A DNA stretch of 21,657 nt from a virus: IMG/VR virus record IMGVR_UViG_3300017917_000561, positions 1-21,657 of that record. One strand, 5' to 3'. The notes below the pieces were generated by a model. It was not told the origin of the DNA, searched no databases, and saw nothing but the letters and a program-made list of their open reading frames with translations. This document shows, piece by piece, positions 16,764 to 21,657 of this stretch (position 1 is its first letter; the number at the start of each line of letters is the position of its first letter). The translations under genes and the position numbers were made by a program.

Positions 16764-17242
16764 TGTCTGTACAACAAACAAAAAAGGTTATTATTAAAAA
16801 AGAATTACTTCCTGAACTTGATGGAGATAATTTACAATATAGTTTAAGATTCAGAGTAATATCTGATGATAGAAATAGAGTATCTGCTTGGTCACCCATA
16901 TATAATATTTCAGTAGATCCTGAACCAGCTGAGAACATAACTCATTCAGTTCATCATGATTCAAATACAGATTTAGTTACAGTTGTTTGGACTATGCCCG
17001 CAACATTAACAGAAGATCCAACAACATCAGAGTCAATACAGGCTAAAATTAAAGAATTTGATGTCTTTGTACAATGGGATTCAGAACCATGGAAATATGT
17101 TACAACTGTAAATAATACAATATATGCTATTAATGTTAAGCCTGGAGCAAGCACAATAAAGGTAGCAGTTCAAAAACCAACATTTCCAAAATTAAGATTT
17201 TCTGGAGCGACTCTTTTTGAGTCTTCAGCCGAAAACGTTTAG
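16763..17242 (+). CDS. Small tail protein with fibronectin type III-like fold
   Basis: A protein of 159 aa starting at ATG 16763, sharing one base with the previous TAA. AGGTG at 16751-16755 gives a 7-nt spacing. The strand pattern is that of a fibronectin III or Ig-like sandwich: LQYSLRFRVISDD with RVSAWSPIYNI (residues about 24-50), TDLVTVVWTMP (about 70), FDVFVQWDSEPWKYV (about 100-115), then a closing strand TIKVAVQKPTFPK. Such domains are common decorations of phage tail tips and bind weakly to cell surfaces. The N-terminal KKVIIKKE stretch is basic. No enzymatic motif is present. It is the last gene before the leaderless promoter at 17243. Confidence 0.62.
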   Translation: MSVQQTKKVIIKKELLPELDGDNLQYSLRFRVISDDRNRVSAWSPIYNISVDPEPAENITHSVHHDSNTDLVTVVWTMPATLTEDPTTSESIQAKIKEFDVFVQWDSEPWKYVTTVNNTIYAINVKPGASTIKVAVQKPTFPKLRFSGATLFESSAENV

Positions 17243-17251
17243 TGATATAAT
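17243..17251 (+). promoter_or_regulatory. Extended -10 promoter producing a probable leaderless mRNA
   Basis: TGaTATAAT at 17243-17251 is a perfect extended -10, beginning at the stop codon of the previous gene. The -10 ends 8 nt before ATG 17260. The gap is only ATATATAT, with no Shine-Dalgarno. The predicted start lies within a base or two of the AUG. No convincing -35 is seen (CTTCAG at 17 nt spacing). Confidence 0.58.
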
Positions 17252-17259
17252 ATATATAT

Positions 17260-17700
17260 ATGGCAAAAATACCACTACCAGAACGAGGACAGCCTCTTGA
17301 TGTATCATATATTTATCAGTTGGCCTCTGCAGTAAATGATGTATCTTCACAGGTATCGTCAGCAACGTATAACTATACAACAATAGATGTTAAACAATTA
17401 GGAAAACAAAGTGTAAAAACATCAGATACTAGAGTTATTGGTGGGTATAAAGAAATAGCAAATAAAAAAACAATAGTTGCAGGAGATGAAATTTCTAATT
17501 TTTATCCATTTGAGGGAGATTTTAAATATCCTCCTGTAGTTACTGCATCTGTTATAAATTTAGACGGTACACCAGCAGGAAATGCAACAATAGTTATAAA
17601 CTCTATAACAGTTTCAAGAGTAGACTTTACCGTAAAGTTAGGGGTAAGTGGAACAGCATCAATTGGTGTTAATATAATTGCAATTGGTATTCCTAATTAA
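17260..17700 (+). CDS. Probable tail-tip adhesin with H-type lectin-like C-terminus
   Basis: A protein of 146 aa starting at ATG 17260. The N-terminus (1-55) is short and probably anchors to the tail or forms a trimer stalk (YIYQLASAVNDVSSQVSS). Residues about 56-146 have the order of strands expected for an H-type lectin or similar receptor-binding knob: FEGDFKYPPVVTASVINLDG, then VINSITVSRVDFTVKLG, and the closing GVNIIAIGI. The last part recalls the conserved W-x-A-I-G end of H-lectins but lacks the Trp. It is the final structural gene of the tail cluster, where receptor-binding proteins often lie. It has its own leaderless promoter, so its dosage may be set separately. The lectin call is inference. 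Confidence 0.6.
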   Translation: MAKIPLPERGQPLDVSYIYQLASAVNDVSSQVSSATYNYTTIDVKQLGKQSVKTSDTRVIGGYKEIANKKTIVAGDEISNFYPFEGDFKYPPVVTASVINLDGTPAGNATIVINSITVSRVDFTVKLGVSGTASIGVNIIAIGIPN

Positions 17701-17703
17701 AAA

Positions 17704-17892
17704 ATGATTTGTAAAAAGTGCAAGGGTAGAATTTTTGTTGATAGGCAGTATAGTTCATATGCACATCTAGAAGTATATTGTATAGGTTGTGGATTAAGAG
17801 TTTTTTATCATCCACCACAAAATTCTTATGAGGGATCATGGCTACTAGAAAAAGAAATCTTAAGAGCGAAAAGTACAATAGCGAGTCTGTAA
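17704..17892 (+). CDS. Small zinc-ribbon protein
   Basis: A protein of 62 aa with two CxxC knuckles, C3-K-K-C6 and C26-I-G-C29, spaced as in a zinc ribbon. The rest is an aromatic strand (LRVFYHPP) and a short basic helix at the C-terminus. The start, ATG 17704, is 3 nt after the previous stop with no Shine-Dalgarno, so translation probably depends on reinitiation. Its last 55 nt overlap the next gene in a different frame. Small zinc ribbons like this are frequent in phages and can bind nucleic acid or act as transcription or translation regulators. Which one applies here cannot be told. The Cys spacing makes it a real gene despite its size. Confidence 0.68.
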   Translation: MICKKCKGRIFVDRQYSSYAHLEVYCIGCGLRVFYHPPQNSYEGSWLLEKEILRAKSTIASL

Positions 17893-18383
17893 TCTCTGGC
17901 AATAAAAAGGTTTGGTTTTTAAACGGAGATTTAGTTAGACTTTATCATAGTTCAAGATCAACTGGATTTGTAACTGTTTATAATATAAACAAAGATAGAT
18001 TAGAAACTTGTTTACGATCTGATTTTAGAAATAATAGAAAAAGAGCATATACTATAGCAGAAACTGCTGTACTTGTCAATAGACATAGAAAATATATTCC
18101 AAGTTTAATAAAACGTGGAGTTATTCCAGCACCTATTGGTTCATCTAAAGATGGTAAAACTGGATTTCAAATAAGAGCATATTATTCTGAAGATCATATC
18201 AAAGAGATTCGTGATATACTGGCTAGTATACATATTGGTCAACCTAGAAAAGATAAACTTATTACAAATAACATGACACCAACAAATCAAGAGTTGACTA
18301 GAAGAATGGGTGATGGTATACTGATTTATACAAAAACTGAAGATGGAAGATATATTCCTGTTTGGGAAGAAAATATAAAATAG
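17838..18383 (+). CDS. MerR-like helix-turn-helix DNA-binding protein
   Basis: A protein of 181 aa. The start is ATG 17838, the only Met before residue 40, with a close AGGG at 17831-17834. Residues about 69-128 form a MerR-type winged helix: YTIAETAVLVNRHRKYIPSL (recognition helix-turn-helix), then IKRGVIPAPIG and the aromatic wing followed by YYSEDHIKEIRDIL. The N-terminus contains a small beta segment, KVWFLNGDLVRLYHSSRSTG, and the C-terminus is short. Typical MerR regulators carry a long dimerisation coil and effector domain; both are absent, so this is more like the excisionase/phage type. It could regulate phage transcription or help DNA architecture. Its position at the boundary of tail and replication genes fits a regulator. 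Confidence 0.72.
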   Translation: MATRKRNLKSEKYNSESVISGNKKVWFLNGDLVRLYHSSRSTGFVTVYNINKDRLETCLRSDFRNNRKRAYTIAETAVLVNRHRKYIPSLIKRGVIPAPIGSSKDGKTGFQIRAYYSEDHIKEIRDILASIHIGQPRKDKLITNNMTPTNQELTRRMGDGILIYTKTEDGRYIPVWEENIK

Positions 18384-18389
18384 CCTTTG

Positions 18390-18396
18390 AAGGAGG
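18390..18396 (+). promoter_or_regulatory. Shine-Dalgarno choosing GTG 18402 as start
   Basis: AAGGAGG at 18390-18396 lies 5 nt before GTG 18402. Two other in-frame starts are less suitable: TTG 18387 overlaps the site and GTG 18399 is only 2 nt away. Confidence 0.7.
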
Positions 18397-18401
18397 CAGT
18401 G

Positions 18402-18614
18402 GTGGAAGAAAGAAATGAAACAAAGGTATCTGTAACACTTGGATACACTCTTAATTTGGGTAATTTTCAATCCTTACGTGTTGACCTTGGTGTAGTTGAT
18501 TACACACGTGATGGTGAAACTACAAATGATGCAATGGATCGTGTATATTCTTTTGTTGAAGGTAAAGTAGTTGAAAAAGTACAAGAAGCACGAAGTGCAG
18601 TAACTGAGGAATAG
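18402..18614 (+). CDS. Small conserved-looking phage protein, function unknown
   Basis: A protein of 70 aa starting at GTG 18402. It reads as two strands and a helix: KVSVTLGYTLNLGNFQSLRV with DLGVVDYTRDGE, then a helix from about residue 35 to the end (AMDRVYSFVEGKVVEKVQEA). The NLG-(N/D)-(F/Y)-x-S-(L/M)-R motif is familiar to me from small proteins near phage replication genes, but I know of no proven role. Codons are clearly more host-like (CGT, CTT, GAC, ACA) than those of the gene before, and the Shine-Dalgarno is full consensus, so the product should be abundant. A nucleic-acid-binding or SSB-accessory role is possible but unsupported. Confidence 0.65.
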   Translation: MEERNETKVSVTLGYTLNLGNFQSLRVDLGVVDYTRDGETTNDAMDRVYSFVEGKVVEKVQEARSAVTEE

Positions 18615-18616
18615 TT

Positions 18617-18925
18617 ATGGCTGATCGCAAAGACCGCATGGCTTTGCTCAGTCGCTACAATAAGCTTTATTTGCAGAGATATGAGCAAAAGTCTAATCTC
18701 AATCTTAATGTTGAACAATGGGCTGCAGATGCTCTTGTAGAGTCCTATGGTTTAAAAGATTGTTATAACTTATTAGAATATTATTTTTCAATAGCTCAAA
18801 ATCCAAATTGGAATTTTTTTGCATATAATGCACAAGAAATTATAAACGGTAAAATAGAAACAGAGCAAGATACTAAAGAAAGAATAGAGCGCAGAAAATT
18901 GGCTAGGAAGTGGTTAAGTGAGTAG
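18617..18925 (+). CDS. Small protein upstream of the helicase; candidate helicase loader
   Basis: A protein of 102 aa. ATG 18617 follows GAGGA (18606-18610) by 6 nt and lies 2 nt after the upstream stop. It is all-helical in appearance: a basic N-terminus (ADRKDRMALLSRYNKLYLQR), a central WAADALVESYG helix, and a motif LLEYYFSIAQNPNWNFFAYN followed by a charged C-terminal helix. The N-P-x-W-x-F-F-x-Y-N motif resembles terminal helices of DnaD-like and helicase-loader proteins. The stop overlaps the DnaB-type helicase start by 8 nt, so the two are tightly coupled. Phage helicase loaders are usually encoded beside the helicase, and no other candidate is seen. Function is inference. Confidence 0.55.
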   Translation: MADRKDRMALLSRYNKLYLQRYEQKSNLNLNVEQWAADALVESYGLKDCYNLLEYYFSIAQNPNWNFFAYNAQEIINGKIETEQDTKERIERRKLARKWLSE

Positions 18926-20141
18926 TTCAGAAGCAAAGGTAATTAGTGCAGTATTGGACGATAAACAAATACATGTATTGCTACAGGCCAATATAGATGG
19001 ACTGCTTAGAACACATAATGATGTATGGAATTTTATAAAGCGATATGCAGAAACTAATGGCACTGTTCCTCCAACATCTTTAGTTGTTGAGAAGTTTAGA
19101 GATTTTGTTCCAGTTTCTGGAGTAGGTGCCACAAAACATCATTTAGAAGAATTACAAGCAGATTATTTAAATGATAGTCTTAAAGATATTATTAGAAATG
19201 CTGCTACAGATGTTCAGGGTGGACAGGGTATAAAAGCACTTGAACAGTTAATTACAAAAACATCAGAATTAAAAAAGAATACATCTACAATTAGAGATGT
19301 TGATGCAACTGACATTGATTCTGCTATTGCATATTTTGAAAATGTTAAAAAACAACAAGAATTGGGAAAGATAGGGATCCGAACAGGACTACCAGGATTT
19401 GATAACTACCTACCTTCAGGAATTATGCCAGGTCAACTGGGGATTTTCCTGGCATATCCAGGTATTGGCAAGTCCTGGTTAGCACTTTACTTTGCAGTAC
19501 AAGCATGGAAACAAGGTAAAACTCCAATGATAATTAGTCTTGAAATGTCAGAGGTTGAAGTTCGCAATCGTGTATTTGCAATTATGGGTGAAGGATTATG
19601 GTCACATCGTAAAATTTCAAATGGTGATGTTGAAATTGATATGATGAAAAAATGGCATCAAAGCAAACTTGAAGGAAGACCACCATTTCATATTATATCT
19701 AATGATCAGGGTGGAGAAATTACTCCATCGGTTATTCGTGGAAAGATTGATCAGTACCGTCCAGATTTTGTAATTGTAGACTATTTACAACTTATGTCTC
19801 CAAATCAAAAGTCTGATAATGAAACAGTTCGTATGAAAAATCTTTCTCGTGAATTAAAACTAATGTCTATTAGCGAAGAGGTTCCTATTATTGCAATTTC
19901 TTCTGCTACTCCAGATGATGTTAAAGATATGTCTACGGTACCAACTCTTGGTCAAACATCATGGTCAAGACAAATCGCATACGATGCCGACTGGGTTCTT
20001 GCATTGGGTCGTGGGGCTAACAGTGATATAATTGAATGTGCATTTAGAAAAAATCGTAATGGTTTTATGGGAGACTTTTTAGTACAGGTAGATTTTGATA
20101 AAGGATATTATAGATATAAAGATTATGAAGACAATAAATAA
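18918..20141 (+). CDS. dnaB-like: Replicative DNA helicase, DnaB-type
   Basis: A protein of 407 aa starting at GTG 18918 with AGGAAG at 18905-18910 (7-nt spacing). Residues 1-150 form a helical N-terminal domain shorter than in bacterial DnaB. The RecA-like C-terminal domain holds Walker A (AYPGIGKS, residues 179-186, K185), the post-Walker segment MIISLEMSE, Walker B with D288 (VIVDYLQLM), the later stretch AISSATPDD, and an arginine-finger-like FRKNRNG (R377, R380). Where bacterial DnaB has a Gln in motif H3 (SQLNR type), this protein has Ser-Ser-Ala-Thr. The helicase unwinds the phage fork as a hexamer and is followed at once by its primase partner. The assignment is secure. Confidence 0.92.
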   Translation: MSSSEAKVISAVLDDKQIHVLLQANIDGLLRTHNDVWNFIKRYAETNGTVPPTSLVVEKFRDFVPVSGVGATKHHLEELQADYLNDSLKDIIRNAATDVQGGQGIKALEQLITKTSELKKNTSTIRDVDATDIDSAIAYFENVKKQQELGKIGIRTGLPGFDNYLPSGIMPGQLGIFLAYPGIGKSWLALYFAVQAWKQGKTPMIISLEMSEVEVRNRVFAIMGEGLWSHRKISNGDVEIDMMKKWHQSKLEGRPPFHIISNDQGGEITPSVIRGKIDQYRPDFVIVDYLQLMSPNQKSDNETVRMKNLSRELKLMSISEEVPIIAISSATPDDVKDMSTVPTLGQTSWSRQIAYDADWVLALGRGANSDIIECAFRKNRNGFMGDFLVQVDFDKGYYRYKDYEDNK

Positions 20142-21057
20142 AGATATATATACAGCACAACAAATACATAGGGTTCTTACTGGAGCTGGAATAGATATTG
20201 AAGCCGAATACGGTACTGACTATATAATTTTTTGTCCATATCATAATAATAATCGTACACCTGCTGGTGAAGTATCTAAAGAATCTGGATTATTTTTCTG
20301 TTTTGGATGTCAAACTACAAAAAATCTAACAGAGTTAATAATGCATATGACTGGCAGAACATACTTTGAGGCTATTAGATATATTAAAAGCAAAGAGATT
20401 GAGACTGATCTTGAGGCGGTAGTTAATAAGGCTTTATATGCTGCGCCAGATTTTGTGCAGTATGATGAACTATTAATTAAAAGATTAAATAAGCAGGCAC
20501 TAGAATCTCCTAGAGCAATGTCATATTTTGAAGGTCGCAGAATAACAAAAGAATCTGTAACTAAATTTGATTTAGGATATTCTGATAAACAAGACTCTGT
20601 TATTATTCCTATGCAATCTCCCGATGGTATGAGTATTGGATTTGTTGCAAGGACAGTAGAAGGAAAAGATTTTAAAAATACTCCAGGACTACCTAAGAGT
20701 AAAATATTATTTAATTTACATAGAGTAAAATCATCAAAAGTTGTTTATGTTGTAGAATCATCTTTTGATGCTATTAGATTAGATCAAGTAGGATTCCCAG
20801 CAGTAGCTACGCTGGGTGCTAATGTTTCATCAAGCCAGATGAAATTATTAGAAAAGTACTTCAACAATGTTGTACTTATTGCAGATAATGATGAAGCTGG
20901 TTCAATTATGGCTGACCGCCTAACTGAAAAATTAGGGTCATTAATAACAATAATTAGATTAGATAAACAATATAAAGATATTGGTGATATGAATGATGAT
21001 GCTATTAGAAAACTTGAATACCAGTTTGACAACTCTATCATTGCTATGTTAAAATAG
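20125..21057 (+). CDS. dnaG-like: DNA primase, DnaG-type
   Basis: A protein of 310 aa. ATG 20125 overlaps the helicase stop by 17 nt; an in-frame TTG at 20095 would lengthen the overlap without a better site. A CHC2 zinc-binding domain is formed by C37, H40, C59 and C62 (CPYH, CFGC). The RNA-polymerase-like N-terminal part continues to about residue 200 (GRRITKESVTKFDLGYSD, SIGFVARTVEGKDFKNTPG). The TOPRIM core follows, with E211 (VVYVVESSFDAI) and the acidic pair D254-N-D256 in ADNDEAG. The protein ends soon after TOPRIM, so the C-terminal helicase-binding domain of bacterial DnaG is missing. It makes RNA primers at the fork. The last codons contain the promoter of the next gene. Confidence 0.92.
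   Translation: MKTINKDIYTAQQIHRVLTGAGIDIEAEYGTDYIIFCPYHNNNRTPAGEVSKESGLFFCFGCQTTKNLTELIMHMTGRTYFEAIRYIKSKEIETDLEAVVNKALYAAPDFVQYDELLIKRLNKQALESPRAMSYFEGRRITKESVTKFDLGYSDKQDSVIIPMQSPDGMSIGFVARTVEGKDFKNTPGLPKSKILFNLHRVKSSKVVYVVESSFDAIRLDQVGFPAVATLGANVSSSQMKLLEKYFNNVVLIADNDEAGSIMADRLTEKLGSLITIIRLDKQYKDIGDMNDDAIRKLEYQFDNSIIAMLK
21026..21055 (+). promoter_or_regulatory. Consensus promoter for the SSB-like gene, inside the primase 3' end
   Basis: TTGACA (21026-21031, perfect -35) is followed by an 18-nt spacer and TGtTAAAAT (21047-21055, extended -10). It overlaps the last codons and stop of the primase. The start would be near 21062, giving a leader of about 19 nt with AGGAG at 21071-21075. It is the only promoter here with both elements and so is probably the strongest. 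Confidence 0.75.
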
Positions 21058-21080
21058 AAAAACTTATATAAGGAGAACAA

Positions 21081-21657
21081 ATGACAATAGTTAAAGGGCT
21101 TAAGAACATCAACGCATTAGTTGAAAAGCCAAAATATGAAAGCACAGGAACAAAGGTACGCTGGGTAAAACTAGCGGATGGACAGGCAGCAAAGATTCGT
21201 TTCGTTAATGAACTAGACTCTGATTCAGCAAATTATAATGAAGACCGTGGTCTTGCAGTTGTAGTTTCAGAACATACTAATCCAAAAGATTACAAGCGTA
21301 AAGCAGCATGTACCCAAGAATCTGAGGGTCGTTGCTTTGGTTGCGAAATGGCACGTAAAGAGCCAAAGAGTGGCTGGAGAGCACGTCTTCGTTTTTATAC
21401 AAATGTACTTGTTGATGATGGAACTGAAGATCCATATATTGCAGTATGGTCACAGGGTATTAGTAAGCAATCTGCATTCAATACAATTCGTGAGTATGCA
21501 CTAGAAACAGGTAGCATCTCAAATCTTATTTGGAAACTAAAGCGTAATGGTCAGGGTACTGAAACTAATTACACACTTATTCCAAGCACTCCAGATACAG
21601 AGCCATTCAAGTGGGACGAGAAAGAATTCTTTAACCTTGAAAAGGTAGTTCGTGAAG
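21081..21657 (+). CDS. Single-stranded DNA-binding-like protein with gp32-type zinc site, N-terminal part
   Basis: At least 192 aa; the window ends before the stop. ATG 21081 lies 5 nt after AGGAG. The N-terminal basic segment (KGLKNINALVEKPK) leads into an OB-fold-like series of strands, TKVRWVKLADGQAAKIRFV (residues 24-42), later ARLRFYTNVLVDDG and YIAVWSQGI. Inserted between them are H65, C77, C85 and C88 (CTQESEGRCFGC), a near match in order and spacing to the H-Cys-Cys-Cys zinc site of T4 gp32 (H64, C77, C87, C90). The context after helicase and primase agrees with a phage SSB. Codons are host-like (CGT, AAC, TTC, AAG) and the promoter is consensus, as expected for a protein needed in stoichiometric amounts. 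Confidence 0.72.
   Translation, partial: MTIVKGLKNINALVEKPKYESTGTKVRWVKLADGQAAKIRFVNELDSDSANYNEDRGLAVVVSEHTNPKDYKRKAACTQESEGRCFGCEMARKEPKSGWRARLRFYTNVLVDDGTEDPYIAVWSQGISKQSAFNTIREYALETGSISNLIWKLKRNGQGTETNYTLIPSTPDTEPFKWDEKEFFNLEKVVRE

Noticed and set aside
17209-17223. GACTC-T5-GAGTC inverted repeat near the end of the FnIII-like gene as a terminator
   Set aside because: Only 5 bp, inside coding sequence, with no T-run after it.
18374-18381. TATAAAAT before the 70-aa gene as a promoter
   Set aside because: No TG extension and no -35; AT-rich coding sequence gives such matches by chance. Left open but not annotated.
20095-20124. TTG start for the primase
   Set aside because: It would increase the overlap with the helicase to 47 nt without a Shine-Dalgarno; ATG 20125 gives a normal DnaG N-terminus.
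1-21657. tRNA genes, CRISPR arrays, insertion sequences, introns, attachment sites
   Set aside because: None was seen on reading both strands; gene packing leaves no gap large enough for most of them.

Overview
The window is a contiguous, AT-rich stretch of a double-stranded DNA tailed-phage genome. Every convincing gene is on the + strand, packed end to end. It has a tail tube gene, tail assembly chaperones and a very large tape measure gene, but no sheath or contractile baseplate genes, so a siphovirus-type (long, flexible, non-contractile) tail is most likely. There is no integrase, tRNA, CRISPR array or insertion sequence. The host cannot be proven from sequence. The style of the chaperone C-terminus, the small MerR-like and zinc-ribbon genes, and two promoters placed so that transcription would start at or next to the AUG (leaderless mRNAs, common in Actinobacteria) all suggest a phage of a low-GC actinobacterium. 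That is inference.

Layout. (1) 1-1536: end of a head-tail/neck gene, a probable tail terminator gene, and the codon-adapted major tail tube gene with its own extended -10 promoter and a strong intrinsic terminator. (2) 1595-2666: two paralogous tail assembly chaperone genes, one long (229 aa) and one short (106 aa), each behind its own extended -10 promoter. This looks like the lambda G/GT pair rebuilt as two separate genes instead of a programmed frameshift. (3) 2691-9566: tape measure protein of 2291 aa with regular 21- and 22-residue coiled-coil repeats. (4) 9563-17700: tail-tip genes, namely a Dit-like protein, a 1435-aa hub with a probable lectin-like insertion, and four smaller structural or adhesion proteins, the last behind a leaderless promoter. 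(5) 17704-18925: small genes, namely a zinc ribbon, a MerR-like DNA-binding protein, a codon-adapted 70-aa protein and a 102-aa protein. (6) 18918-21657: replication genes, namely a DnaB-type helicase, a DnaG-type primase, and the start of a single-stranded DNA-binding-like protein with a T4 gp32-like zinc site, driven by the best promoter in the window.

How it fits together. Most genes are translationally coupled by 1-17 nt overlaps or very short gaps. Five gaps carry a TGnTAnnnT box, allowing separate dosage of the tail tube, long chaperone, short chaperone, terminal adhesion-like protein and SSB-like protein. Three of these (tube, short chaperone, SSB-like) also have good Shine-Dalgarno sites and visibly more GC-containing, CGT/CTT-rich codons, as expected for abundant products. 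The two leaderless genes have the general AT-rich codon use. No gene-free stretch exceeds about 80 bases.
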